Assembly: GCF_016888135.1 (NCBI RefSeq)
Contig: NZ_JACSWB010000278.1
Span: 1-64,000, forward strand
Length of the DNA: 64,000 nt
From: Leptolyngbya sp. CCY15150
GTDB taxonomy: Bacteria > Cyanobacteriota > Cyanobacteriia > RECH01
Direction: 5' to 3'
Shown here: one piece after another, positions 9,458 through 18,928 of the stretch
Layout: each line of letters begins with the position of its first letter
How positions within the stretch are numbered: the stretch's first letter is position 1
Notes under the pieces: generated by a model
Told to the model about the DNA's origin: nothing
The model's input: the letters and a program-made list of their open reading frames with translations, nothing else
Databases searched by the model: none
Made by a program: the position numbers and the translations under genes

Positions 9458-10318
9458 ATGAAAATTGCTCATATTATTAACCCATTTAAGGCAAAAGAAA
9501 CCCAGGATTTATTCTTGGCTCAGCCGATCACATTTAAGACCATGGAAACTGCCCAGCGGTTTGCCAAAGACTATGGTCTGGAGGTAGAACTTTATGCTGC
9601 CTACTATCCGGTTGATGAAGAAGTTGTTCCGAGTAGTTTTATTAAAACACCCCCTTTAGATCGCTCAGTTTTAGATGTGGCAAAGATTCAATTCCAAGTG
9701 CCTAGAACATTTCCATTGCTGGGTGATATTTTAGATCGCTTATATGCTGCAACGGATGCAGACTATCTTGTTTATACGAATGTTGATATTGCCTTAATGC
9801 CGTTTTTTTATACGACGATTGCAAGGTTTATTGAACGAGGATTTGATGGATTTGCCATTACTCGTCGCACGATATCAAAAGATTATAAAGGGGTGGATGA
9901 TATTCCATTAATGTATGCAGAATATGGAGAGAATCATCCCGGACATGATTGCTTTGTATTCAATCGCGATGTGTACTCTCAATATCGTTTGTTGGATGCT
10001 TGCATTGGAGCATTAAGCATTGGCCAGATCTTGCTATTTAATATTATTTGCAACGCGAAAAGGTTTCGTGTTTTTAGAGGTCACCACCTAACGTTTCACC
10101 TGGGAAATGACCGAGTCGATTTATCAGAAACATCTGATGAGTACTCGAAATATCAGGACTATTCAGATCACAACTTATATCAAGTTCGTCAGTTTGTGGA
10201 ATATTATCGATCTATAGATAAGCTCGCCAATCATCGAATTATTCAAAATTTTTTAGACAGTGAACGAGCAACCATGCCAATTCCTGGTATGGAATTTATT
10301 TCTGATGAGTTGCTGTAA
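9458..10318 (+). CDS. Putative glycosyltransferase-like protein
   Basis: 286 residues, beginning MKIAHIINPFKAK. The context YLVYTNVDIALMPFFY has a DxD-like acidic site (NVDI) after hydrophobic strands, as in GT-A glycosyltransferases, and GHDCFVFNRDVY follows where an acceptor-binding segment would lie. I do not recognise a specific family. ATG at 9458 is preferred over GTG at 9440, which overlaps the previous gene. AT-rich like its partner. It probably works with the neighbouring sulfotransferases on a glycan, but this rests on context. Confidence 0.6.
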   Translation: MKIAHIINPFKAKETQDLFLAQPITFKTMETAQRFAKDYGLEVELYAAYYPVDEEVVPSSFIKTPPLDRSVLDVAKIQFQVPRTFPLLGDILDRLYAATDADYLVYTNVDIALMPFFYTTIARFIERGFDGFAITRRTISKDYKGVDDIPLMYAEYGENHPGHDCFVFNRDVYSQYRLLDACIGALSIGQILLFNIICNAKRFRVFRGHHLTFHLGNDRVDLSETSDEYSKYQDYSDHNLYQVRQFVEYYRSIDKLANHRIIQNFLDSERATMPIPGMEFISDELL

Positions 10319-10351
10319 GTAAGTTGCTGTAAGCAAGTGTAAAGGTTCAAG

Positions 10352-11113
10352 TTAACTATCTAGGCTGTAACTAAATGCCTTTGCCCACTTTTCCCATTGC
10401 TGGATATCAAATCGAGTACTTTGAAGGATCTCTTCTCGTTCTACATTCCACTTTTCAAAGTACTTCAGATTTTCAGTGCTTGAAACTTCTTCACTAAGAG
10501 ATACCTCTTGAATGCCTAGAAATTGGAAGATTTTACTCACTTCAACCTGATAGTCTGAAGCGAGGTCTTCGTATCTTAAAAAATAGTGATTTTTAATGCG
10601 CGGTAAATCGTCTAAAAATCTTTGATGACAGACTATCCAATGTTCAATGAGTTCGTCAATTTTTCCCTTTTTGTGAAACTTTGCCTTGGTAGCATAGGCA
10701 ACAGCAACAGGATGTCTTAGGATAGTGACAAATTTAGCCTTGGGAAACAGTGCTTGCAGGAAAGGCATCCTGACCAGATTGGGAGGAGATTTTTCTACAA
10801 AATTTGATTTGCTTAAATCCCAGTGATGACTCCATTCATCAAATAACTTACGTGCATTCTCTTCAGAGACTAAAGGATGATGTTCATCCATAAAGGAGGC
10901 TGGATCAAACCCGAAGCGTCCGGGGCCGCCAAATACCTTGGCAGGTGGATAGATGCTTTGTAGATGTTGTCCTTCATCCTTAGGAACGCCTGTATTACTG
11001 AATCCACTAATGTCAGGATGTTTCTTTAAAAGCTCGTGCAGGAGCGACGTTCCGCTTCTGTGTAATCCACAAATGAAAATAATAGTTCTCTGGTCTGCGT
11101 CTATCGAAAACAT
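10352..11113 (-). CDS. Sulfotransferase (Sulfotransfer_3-like)
   Basis: 253 residues. P-loop-like 5'-PSB motif CGLHRSGTSLLHELL begins at residue 15; the 3'-PB motif TILRHPVAVAYA lies near 130-141; FLRYEDLASDY follows, as in bacterial carbohydrate sulfotransferases. The protein is close to the minimal domain length, with no signal peptide. It converges with the preceding gene pair with a 33-base gap. AT-rich composition. Acceptor unknown. Confidence 0.85.
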   Translation of the reverse strand: MFSIDADQRTIIFICGLHRSGTSLLHELLKKHPDISGFSNTGVPKDEGQHLQSIYPPAKVFGGPGRFGFDPASFMDEHHPLVSEENARKLFDEWSHHWDLSKSNFVEKSPPNLVRMPFLQALFPKAKFVTILRHPVAVAYATKAKFHKKGKIDELIEHWIVCHQRFLDDLPRIKNHYFLRYEDLASDYQVEVSKIFQFLGIQEVSLSEEVSSTENLKYFEKWNVEREEILQSTRFDIQQWEKWAKAFSYSLDS

Positions 11114-11190
11114 ATAGGTTTAAAGCTGTGTGAGGCTAGAAAGTTGAGTGAACTTGAGATCGAGATGCCAATGGTAACCGGAATAATAGC

Positions 11191-11835
11191 TTAAAACTGA
11201 TAGCCAAATAATTGAATTTCCTCAGAAAATAAGCGTGTGATGATATCCACTGATTCAGGATCCAGAAGTTCTTGATAGGAAGTGTTGGCTGGTCGAAGAT
11301 TTCCCTTGGCTCTTGGTAATTCAATGGATTCTTGAATGCCTAGTTTGTTGTGAAGAACGTCCCTTAGATGTTCTTCAAGGCTTTCATACAAACAGACTCT
11401 ATCGACTACTATGCTCCCTTTGATCGTGTATAGATCAAATCCTTTTCTTCTAAAACGTTTGTTGTGTTCAGATTTAATAAAATCATTAATAGAAGGACGC
11501 GGCTCTTTTTGAAAACGATAGTAGTATAAAGACACTATTTTGTCCCAGGGATTCCGCTCAAAACAGAACGTATAATATTGATCCCATACCCTTCTTGATA
11601 TAAGTCTTCTGACCCTGCGGGCAGAAATATGGGGTCTAATATCTTCTCCTTCGATAGTCGTATAATTTTGAGCTGTTCTATATCCTAATGATTTTCTTAA
11701 CTCCTCATCCTCAGGAATAATAGGCGTGATAATGTCATCATCGCCGCAAAATTTTGAAAGGGCAATTTCTATGCTGGTTCCTGCTGTTTTAGCAGTTTTG
11801 ATAAAAACAAACTTATGTTTATGAGAAACAATCAT
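11191..11835 (-). CDS. Sulfotransferase family 2-like protein
   Basis: 214 residues, starting MIVSHKHKFVFIKTAKTAGTS; the 5'-PSB motif is KTAKTAGTS (13-21) and the 3'-PB motif is CFERNPWDKIVSLYYY (91-106). This resembles short bacterial Sulfotransfer_2 proteins acting on glycans. The stop of the upstream GT25-sulfotransferase gene (11843) is seven bases before this start, so they are co-transcribed. AT-rich, almost free of HIP1 sites. Confidence 0.82.
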   Translation of the reverse strand: MIVSHKHKFVFIKTAKTAGTSIEIALSKFCGDDDIITPIIPEDEELRKSLGYRTAQNYTTIEGEDIRPHISARRVRRLISRRVWDQYYTFCFERNPWDKIVSLYYYRFQKEPRPSINDFIKSEHNKRFRRKGFDLYTIKGSIVVDRVCLYESLEEHLRDVLHNKLGIQESIELPRAKGNLRPANTSYQELLDPESVDIITRLFSEEIQLFGYQF

Positions 11836-11842
11836 GATAGCT

Positions 11843-13375
11843 TTAGTCCAAAACAGTCAAGGTGTAATTGTGTTTTTTGCAGAAAAATCTAAGCTCTGAT
11901 TTTAAGAAGTCACTGATACTATGCCAATCTTCAGGACTTAGCACTGGTTTCTCAATGATTTTTCCTTTGTAGGGCTTGCGTGTATTGATAGTTTTGGATG
12001 GAGCTTCAATCTCGGTAAATTTTCGAGCTTCATCTACTAACTTTTTGCGTTTTAGAAACCGGAATAGCTTCCTCTGATCATCCTCAATACGAATAGTGAG
12101 ATCCGGTTTCATCAACTCAATGATCCGGCTCCAATAGATAAAGGTTGCAACCGCTGCGTCTATGGGGCTAAGAGTTGCTAAATCAAGACCAAAGTAGCGC
12201 TGAATGTGCTTTTGGCGAAACGCAAACGACGTCTCTGAATATTGGTTTTCTACCAGTAAACTCGGGATAGCATCTAAGGGCGATCGCACATGATGAATGA
12301 TGTGCCGAAAGTGCGTATAGCGACGCGATCGCGCATACTTGTCCTTGCCGTAGGGATATCGGGCATCATCCACCGCAAACATCCACGAGGAAATGCCTTG
12401 GGCTTCCATGCGTTCATGCCCCACCTCCAACCCAAAAGCGCTCAACAACTGACTCATATAGCCAGACCCACAGCGCGGATGTCCTACACATAAAACATCC
12501 CGAATAATAGCGTGCTTCACATGCTGCTCCATGCTCTGCTTCGCTGCACGAATCGTTGCTTCATCCGCTTGCTGCTGCACCAAATAGTCCACATGCTGTT
12601 GCTTGGGATGGATTAACGATGCCATTGCCCCAGTCGAGGCTGAATGTTCATGGGCAAAGGGCGGCACCACCGTGTAGTTATGGTATTGCGGCGCAACCTG
12701 ACGATGAACATAGACATCGACCGTGGTGTCTACTTTCTTCACTTGATCGATGAGGGCGATCGCCATCGCTCGGTTGATGGCATAGCAAGGGTTAGACATG
12801 CGGATGAGCGTTGTCGAAAGCTCCACCGTCCCGTGATACTGATGATCATCCCGCAGCCTCCAGCCCAGCCGCAGCAAACAAGGGCGATCGCTTTGGAAGT
12901 TTTGCGTAAACTCGTCTGTTGCCACCAGTTGCTGCAACACCAGGGGCGCATGATCATTAAAGAGAATGTCATCCTCAACAATCAGGGCATTCTTCCACCC
13001 CTGATCGCGAATTAGCTCCCACACCGCCTGATGGCTAAGCCAAGTGGCCACCTGGGAGGGAAGCAAAACATTGTTGCAATCGTCCTTGCCGCACTCCAGC
13101 TTATGGCAGCGAAAACAATCGGGATAGCGCTTCACCCGCTCTTGCCAGTAGTAGTCGTCCACAATGGGCGCATCAGAAGCGATCGCATCAAAAAAACGAT
13201 AGCGCTGAATGCCAACCGCCTCGAAGTGCTGACGAATGTGCTCCCGCCGATCGAGACTGGCGGGCAAGCTCAGGCAAACAATGTCATCAAACCAATCGGT
13301 CAGCCCAGCCAAGTTCTCCATTTGGGGGTTCGATCCTAACGAGCGTTTAAACAAACGACGAAGTAGACGGTGCAT
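11843..13375 (-). CDS. Fused GT25 glycosyltransferase-sulfotransferase
   Basis: 510 residues with two enzymatic halves. Residues about 30-250 match glycosyltransferase family 25 (LPS glycosyltransferase type): LPASLDRREHIRQHF, a conserved LSHQAVWELI, and the acidic site VEDDILF. From about residue 290 a sulfotransferase-like domain begins with VGHPRCGSGYMSQLL, followed by GISSWMFAVDD and HHVRSPLDAIPSLL as the 3'-phosphate region. A single chain could therefore add a sugar and sulfate the product. HIP1 sites and GC content are normal here, unlike the two genes downstream. A frame-intact fusion, not an assembly join as far as I can see. Confidence 0.8.
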   Translation of the reverse strand: MHRLLRRLFKRSLGSNPQMENLAGLTDWFDDIVCLSLPASLDRREHIRQHFEAVGIQRYRFFDAIASDAPIVDDYYWQERVKRYPDCFRCHKLECGKDDCNNVLLPSQVATWLSHQAVWELIRDQGWKNALIVEDDILFNDHAPLVLQQLVATDEFTQNFQSDRPCLLRLGWRLRDDHQYHGTVELSTTLIRMSNPCYAINRAMAIALIDQVKKVDTTVDVYVHRQVAPQYHNYTVVPPFAHEHSASTGAMASLIHPKQQHVDYLVQQQADEATIRAAKQSMEQHVKHAIIRDVLCVGHPRCGSGYMSQLLSAFGLEVGHERMEAQGISSWMFAVDDARYPYGKDKYARSRRYTHFRHIIHHVRSPLDAIPSLLVENQYSETSFAFRQKHIQRYFGLDLATLSPIDAAVATFIYWSRIIELMKPDLTIRIEDDQRKLFRFLKRKKLVDEARKFTEIEAPSKTINTRKPYKGKIIEKPVLSPEDWHSISDFLKSELRFFCKKHNYTLTVLD

Positions 13376-13394
13376 CGTAGTTATGAAGCAATGA

Positions 13395-14204
13395 CTATTC
13401 TAAGGCTAATGTGTTAGGACATTGAATCCCTTGGGCTGTTGCTCGTTCAATATAGTGGTGAATGCGTGCCTGGCAGTCGTGAAGATCTACCGTTTGATTA
13501 ATCTGCTGTTTGCGTTTTTCCTTGGTGTTGAAGGTTTTTTGAGCCAGTTCTCGGGTTTTGTCTGTGGGTATAAGCCGCAGCTGATCAAAGACCTGCATCA
13601 CGTATTCAAAACGACTAAATGACTCTAGCCGCACCGGATGAACCTTAATGTGTGGATAGTCTTGGCAAAATCGTAATGCCCTCGCTTCTATGTCTATCAA
13701 GTAGGCAATCGAGCGATCGCATGGATCGAGATGGTCATCAGCATCTATGCAGGGAATCGCTGCCGTCACGGCATTGGGGCTAGACATCCAGTTTGGCCAA
13801 ACCTCGTTTTGATCAGAAAAATAGCCTAGCTCTAGAAAACTCTTGAGGACAGACGCTAGATTGCGTCTGAGGAGAATGACCTCAATCTGGGCACCAAAGG
13901 CATCAACCACCACATCAAAGAAGGTTTTAATAAACATGTGGTTGGTTTCGCAGTAAACCGCCTGGCTTGGCAAATCGTTGAGTAGCTTTCTAAGGGCGAT
14001 CGCCTTACACTGACGCATTGCAAATGTTTCAGCATAGGGCTTGTGATTAATCCAATGCAGATACTCGCCACTCATAGTTGGGTCTGCCTCATGGAAGCTT
14101 CTCACCTGCTTGGCACTGCCCAAGACCTTAGATAAATACTTGGAACCAGCCCGTCCCGAGTTCATACAAAAAATGAGACGATGGGCATCGTTTGTTAAAG
14201 CCAT
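13395..14204 (-). CDS. Sulfotransferase-like P-loop protein
   Basis: 269 residues with an N-terminal nucleotide-binding loop, FCMNSGRAGSKYLSKVL (12-28), and a second basic motif, LLRRNLASVLKSF, near 130, consistent with the sulfotransferase fold. The rest is helical, with TFNTKEKRKQQI near the C-terminus. It lies 19 bases upstream of the fused gene on the same strand and probably starts that transcript. More divergent than its neighbours; a non-enzymatic P-loop role cannot be excluded. Confidence 0.65.
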   Translation of the reverse strand: MALTNDAHRLIFCMNSGRAGSKYLSKVLGSAKQVRSFHEADPTMSGEYLHWINHKPYAETFAMRQCKAIALRKLLNDLPSQAVYCETNHMFIKTFFDVVVDAFGAQIEVILLRRNLASVLKSFLELGYFSDQNEVWPNWMSSPNAVTAAIPCIDADDHLDPCDRSIAYLIDIEARALRFCQDYPHIKVHPVRLESFSRFEYVMQVFDQLRLIPTDKTRELAQKTFNTKEKRKQQINQTVDLHDCQARIHHYIERATAQGIQCPNTLALE

Positions 14205-14485
14205 ACCCTGTGTTAAAGTGCTTTTTGCAATGGATTAACAGCATTCTACCCTGCTTGTTTGTCAGATTAAGAGCTTTGGCTTCGCCTATATCAGCCTCCT
14301 GAGTTCACCCTTGGGCTCAAAATAGCGGTGCTGGCAACGTTGACGCTAAAGCCTGCTTAGTCCAGCGCCCTGGTTGCGTTTGAATTGCCTGTATGATAGG
14401 GATGTTTATTCTGCGCAGTTGCTTGCCTGATTGGAGCACCCTCAGCCCGCCGCCGTCATAGAGGATTGGAGCACTAGAGACCCGT

Positions 14486-16015
14486 ATGTTGAGCCAAGAC
14501 GACCTGCTGTACTTCATTCACATCCCCAAAACTGCTGGCACCACCCTCATCTCACTGCTGGATGCCAAGTTTGACGTGAATGAAATTTTCCCGGCTCAAC
14601 TCTGGAAAGAATTGGCCAAAATTCCCCCGGATCAAATTGGCAAGTACCGCTTCTATCGAGGGCATTTTGGAGCCAATGGTCTCAAGTCCCTCCTGCCCAA
14701 GGAGCCTGTTTGCCTGACCATGCTGCGGCAGCCCATTCCCCTTGCTCTGTCTACCTATAAGTTTGTGCTGCGGGAGCCTGGCACCCGAGTCCATTCCTTG
14801 GCAAAATCTAGCCAGATGAGCTTTGCCGACTTCGTCAGCCATCCCAAAACCTGCACCCGGATTTCCAACAAACAAACCCGTAACCTGTCGTTTGATATCC
14901 ACAGCGCTCCGCCCAACGATCCGGTCTTTCATTACAACGAGTCTCGCGATCGCGTCGATCAATGGCTGGAAAAATATCGCATCACCTACTCCGACAGCGA
15001 AAGCCTAGAGCGGGCTAAGCAAAAGCTAGATGACTGCGCCTTCTTTGGGCTCGTGGAACGCTTCAACGAATCCATGGCCTTGATGAGCTACACCTTTGGC
15101 TGGTCGCCCGTGGGCACCACCTCAAAGCTGCGAGAAGCTACTAGCAAGGCAGAAATCGACGCCCTGCCCACCGATGTGCGAGACATGCTGGAGGACTACA
15201 ACGAGCTGGATACGCTGCTCTATAGCTATGCGGATGCGGCGTTTCAGGAACGCCTATCGGCCATGATTCAGCATCTGCACGACTTTGCCAAGCCTGGTGA
15301 ACCGCGCCCCGAGACCTGGGACGAGGATCCAGAAACCATGCAAACTCTGCTCGATCGCCACTATACAGACTGCCAAAAACAGCGTCAGATTCCTCCCTCG
15401 GAGGTCATCCGGGTTGACTTTGCCCATGCCCTCAGCGGTTCTGGCTGGCACCATCGCGAAAAGGTGGCTGTTGATCAAACCTACTTCCGCTGGACGGGCC
15501 CCTCGACGACATCGACGCTGGATGTGCCCCTCTCTCAACAGGCTGATGTGCGCGTCACCTTTCGCATCATTAATGCAGTTGAATCCGGTATCATCGATAG
15601 CCTCAGCCTTAGCGTGAACGATACCCACGTGGCCCTGGCCTTGCTGGATGGAAAAGGAACCGTGGTGAGAACCTATCAGGCGGTTGTGCCCAAAGAACTG
15701 CTAGAGAGCGATCGCCCCTTCACCCGTTTCACCTTTCAAGTTGCCCAAACGCGATCGCCCCGTGACCAAGAAGCCTGGCAGTCGGATATGCGGCAGCTTG
15801 GGGTAGCGCTGCATTGGATGGATATTCACCCTGTCGAAATGACGGATGATCACCCCATACCTCCGCTGACCCAGTACAAAAACGTTGCCACGGTACGCGA
15901 TCTAAAGCGTTTGCGCCATCGCCTCCGCCGCCGCGATCGCCTCAAGTATTTAATCAAAACCACCCCAGGATTGCGATCGCTCTATTCTGTTTATAAGCGA
16001 ATGACAGCGCGGTAG
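14486..16015 (+). CDS. Sulfotransferase-like protein with C-terminal beta domain
   Basis: 509 residues. Residues 1-260 form a sulfotransferase domain: FIHIPKTAGTT (10-20) and TMLRQPIPLALSTY as the 3'-PB motif. After a linker, residues about 305-450 look like an all-beta domain (alternating polar strands, SGSGWHHRE...FRWTGPSTTSTLDVPL) that may bind carbohydrate; the C-terminus is strongly basic (LRHRLRRRDRLKYLI). ATG at 14486. Divergent from the minus-strand sulfotransferase set with a 280-base gap that likely holds both promoters. Confidence 0.78.
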   Translation: MLSQDDLLYFIHIPKTAGTTLISLLDAKFDVNEIFPAQLWKELAKIPPDQIGKYRFYRGHFGANGLKSLLPKEPVCLTMLRQPIPLALSTYKFVLREPGTRVHSLAKSSQMSFADFVSHPKTCTRISNKQTRNLSFDIHSAPPNDPVFHYNESRDRVDQWLEKYRITYSDSESLERAKQKLDDCAFFGLVERFNESMALMSYTFGWSPVGTTSKLREATSKAEIDALPTDVRDMLEDYNELDTLLYSYADAAFQERLSAMIQHLHDFAKPGEPRPETWDEDPETMQTLLDRHYTDCQKQRQIPPSEVIRVDFAHALSGSGWHHREKVAVDQTYFRWTGPSTTSTLDVPLSQQADVRVTFRIINAVESGIIDSLSLSVNDTHVALALLDGKGTVVRTYQAVVPKELLESDRPFTRFTFQVAQTRSPRDQEAWQSDMRQLGVALHWMDIHPVEMTDDHPIPPLTQYKNVATVRDLKRLRHRLRRRDRLKYLIKTTPGLRSLYSVYKRMTAR

Positions 16016-16023
16016 AACCTGGT

Positions 16024-16104
16024 ACTGCAAGACGGAAGAACGAAGATAGAAGAACGAAAAGAAATTCTAGGAAAAACAAGGTTTCCCGCCTTAGAGGACT
16101 AGTC
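16024..16104 (+). repeat. Dispersed repeat, copy A
   Basis: Contains a degenerate pair of the 14-base unit AGATAGAAGAACGA, then AAAGAAATTCTAGG and GTTTCCCGCCTTAG. The same order of blocks recurs at 45164-45277 (opposite strand) and 61171-61325. It lies between two convergent genes and overlaps the end of the ABC-like gene by a few bases. Confidence 0.7.
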
Positions 16105-17931
16105 AGCTTCCATGCCATCGACCTCTCCATAGAAGGCTCGGGCGGCTTCTCGATGGGTATTGAGATAAACTTGAATGTCTGCTAGATGATGGATAAGCCA
16201 TTGGATATCGCTACAGCCCGAGAAGCCGTCATTGCCAAAGATGAGGACGGGTGTAGATGGGTCGCGTTGATGCTGTAAGGCTCTTCTTGCCAAGGCCTTG
16301 TCCGGCTCTGCTGTGATTAAAAACAGGTAGTGGTCTGTCCATGACGTCAGGATGGCATTGACAAAGCCGGAATTCAGTTTGAGGAGTGGTTTGATGCTGA
16401 TCCAGAGGACGCGCTTGGACTGCATGAGCGGCAAGGCATCCAGTAGGTAGCGTGTCTCATCGCTAAGATTGTCTCCGGTAGGATCGTTGTCCTGTGAGCG
16501 GAGATAGTCCTCTAGTTCTGCCCTCAGTCCTGCTTCTTGAAGATAATCTTGCAGCGACGATGGAATAGAGTTGAAAAGCTGCTGTAGGGTCTGTGGTTCC
16601 CTCGGCGTAAACTCTTGATCTAGAGTCGATTTGGCGATAAATGCAGATTTAGATAATAAATCCGTAGGGGGAATCAGGGTGTCTTCTAAGTGGGCGGCGA
16701 CGGCTTCTAGGGTGCTGTAGTTAGGCGCATCGGAAATGACAATCCATACAGGTTTGCCAGGCTGGATGTCGAGCTGTCGTTTTGATTCGTGAAAGTCGAT
16801 GGCAGAAAACGAGCAAAGCAGTTGACTAGGCAGCGGGTGATTGAGCAGGGGCGATCGCTGCCGATGTCGGCGGTACTGCTCGACCTGGCTCATAAAGTCT
16901 ACATAGTATTTATAGATAGGCAATAGACGACTCATTCTGCCGATGACCGTCGTTATCTGCTGCAATCCACTAAAGGCTAACTGTAGGGCAAATAGATAGA
17001 TCAGTAAGTTAGACCAGCGGTGTTCGCCATAGGTTTGGCTGAAGGCAAAAAATGTAAATACGCTGATCAGGCAAACGGTGAAAAATAGCGTATTGATCAA
17101 CCGCAGACGACTGGTGACTAGGTGTCGAGCATAGAATAAAAGCGATGCTTTCTGATACTCTGGAGACTCCAGCACCCGTTGGGTATGAGCCATTTTTTGT
17201 TCATAGGACGCATGGGTTTCGAGAACGTTATCTAAGCTCTGAGATACATTTTTCTGGGCAGGTCGATTGAGCTTAGAATAGTCGTCTTGCCGCTGCATGA
17301 CCCAGTGATTCGCTTGATACAGTGGAATAAAGTAGATCAAGACGAGGGGAATCAGAAGGGCTGTTAGGTTAACACTGGTTGAGACTAAAAAGATGAGCGC
17401 CAGGATAAACTTTAGGGCAGGTAAAATCCCTCCTAATAAACCTTTGAGGGCGATCGCACTGGCGCGGCTGGTGCTCAACAAAAACTGCATGGCCTGGCTA
17501 GGCGGCCCGTCTAGCAGCTTTTGCCATCCTTGGTAGGCCGGATCGCTAGCCACCTCAAATAGTCGATAGACGGAACGTTTTTGATAGGCCACAACCAATC
17601 GAGCAATCAGCCAATCGGTTTGATATAAACAGACCGAGCTCATGATCCCTAGGCATAGGAGCGAGATGGCTGAGATAGCCAGCATATAAGGTGTTTCGAG
17701 CTGGATATCGATACCCAATACGGTCAGCGATTGCCCCGATTCTAGGTAGCGCACATAGAGAATAAAGCCACCAAAGACGGATGCAGCACTGGTGACGCCG
17801 ATCCAATTCAGCACCACCACCCCAAAAATCCGCAGCTTGAAATAGTGCCAGCAGTCTAAGACAAGCCAGCCTACTCGAAAAAAGTAGGTTGCCAGCAGTT
17901 TCCGTGTCAATGCAAATTTATGAATAGTCAA
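16099..17931 (-). CDS. ABC-exporter-like protein with degenerate ATPase half
   Basis: 610-residue protein laid out like an ABC half-exporter: about six hydrophobic segments between residues 20 and 340 and a cytosolic C-terminal domain. The expected Walker A glycine-lysine loop is replaced by WIVISDAPNYSTLEA (about 395), no LSGGQ signature is visible, and the Walker B position reads RVLWISIKPLLK without the acidic pair. ATP hydrolysis is therefore unlikely. It follows the sulfotransferase cluster and may be a membrane partner or scaffold in glycan export. The alternative is an unrelated membrane protein with chance resemblance. Confidence 0.6.
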   Translation of the reverse strand: MTIHKFALTRKLLATYFFRVGWLVLDCWHYFKLRIFGVVVLNWIGVTSAASVFGGFILYVRYLESGQSLTVLGIDIQLETPYMLAISAISLLCLGIMSSVCLYQTDWLIARLVVAYQKRSVYRLFEVASDPAYQGWQKLLDGPPSQAMQFLLSTSRASAIALKGLLGGILPALKFILALIFLVSTSVNLTALLIPLVLIYFIPLYQANHWVMQRQDDYSKLNRPAQKNVSQSLDNVLETHASYEQKMAHTQRVLESPEYQKASLLFYARHLVTSRLRLINTLFFTVCLISVFTFFAFSQTYGEHRWSNLLIYLFALQLAFSGLQQITTVIGRMSRLLPIYKYYVDFMSQVEQYRRHRQRSPLLNHPLPSQLLCSFSAIDFHESKRQLDIQPGKPVWIVISDAPNYSTLEAVAAHLEDTLIPPTDLLSKSAFIAKSTLDQEFTPREPQTLQQLFNSIPSSLQDYLQEAGLRAELEDYLRSQDNDPTGDNLSDETRYLLDALPLMQSKRVLWISIKPLLKLNSGFVNAILTSWTDHYLFLITAEPDKALARRALQHQRDPSTPVLIFGNDGFSGCSDIQWLIHHLADIQVYLNTHREAARAFYGEVDGMEAD

Positions 17932-18081
17932 GGTCGTTTATTGAAATGGAGCAAGGTATAGACCCATGAAGGCTGAGAGGTTGAAAAGCAGGTATGTGTC
18001 TAGCCAGACCCAAGCCCTCGGTGACGGGTTCCTGCTTCGGTGGTTGATCGGGATGCGCATGACGGCTCTAGATTGGCCCCG

Positions 18082-18918
18082 CTAGCCCTTGACGCCACTG
18101 CCAGCATCTGTGGGCACAATGTAGCGCTGCATGATCACAAACAAGGCCAAAATCGGGGCGATGGAAATCACAGAGCCAGCGGCGATCAAGCGCCAGTCGA
18201 GGGAGAAGGCACCGGCTAGTTTGGCAACGCCTAGGGGCAGGGTGTAGTATTCGGGGCGATCGAGGATGATCAGGGGCCAGAGGAAATCGCTCCAGGAGCC
18301 AATAAAGACGAAGATTGCCAGGGTGACCAGGGCAGGGCGCACGGCGGGCAGCATGATGTGCCACCAGATGCCCAGATCAGAGCAACCATCCACCCGAGCC
18401 GCTTCTTCCAGCTCCTTGGGGACACCCAGAAAGGCCTGCCGCAGCAGGAAAATGCCGAAGGCAGAGGCGATCGCTGGAAAGATCAAACCCAGATAGGTGT
18501 TGCGTAGCCCAAGCTGCACGGTGAGGATATAGAGGGGAATCATCACGATCTGAAAGGGAATCAGAATAGTGGCCACGATCGCTGCGAAGGTGGCATCCCG
18601 TCCAGGAAAGTCGAGCCGCGCTAAGGGATAGGCGGCAAGGGAACAGAAGAGGAGGTTGAGGGTCACCGTGAGCACAGCAACGATGACGCTGTTTTTCAGA
18701 TATTGCCCAAAGGGGTTACTGTTCCACACCGTCACAAAGTTTTGCAGGGTGAACTCTTGGGGAATGAACTGGGGCGGAAATTGGAAAATATCTTCCGTGG
18801 GTGACTTAAACGCGGTGCTAACCAGCCACAGCAGGGGCAGCAGCATGGCAAGGGCGATCGCTCCTAGGACGACATAGGTCCAGGTATAGCGCCAGAAGGG
18901 TGGGTTGGAGGTGGCCAT
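18082..18918 (-). CDS. Sugar ABC transporter permease (MalG type)
   Basis: 278-residue inner-membrane permease of the carbohydrate-uptake family. Six transmembrane segments; the ATPase-contact EAA loop reads EEAARVDGCSDLGIWWHIMLP. ATG at 18918 (MATSNPPFW) lies 10 bases after the asnS stop; an earlier in-frame ATG at 18942 would overlap asnS. No partner permease, binding protein or ATPase gene is next to it, which is common for cyanobacterial sugar transporters such as GgtD. The substrate cannot be read from sequence. Confidence 0.85.
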   Translation of the reverse strand: MATSNPPFWRYTWTYVVLGAIALAMLLPLLWLVSTAFKSPTEDIFQFPPQFIPQEFTLQNFVTVWNSNPFGQYLKNSVIVAVLTVTLNLLFCSLAAYPLARLDFPGRDATFAAIVATILIPFQIVMIPLYILTVQLGLRNTYLGLIFPAIASAFGIFLLRQAFLGVPKELEEAARVDGCSDLGIWWHIMLPAVRPALVTLAIFVFIGSWSDFLWPLIILDRPEYYTLPLGVAKLAGAFSLDWRLIAAGSVISIAPILALFVIMQRYIVPTDAGSGVKG

Positions 18919-18928
18919 GGGCAAATCC

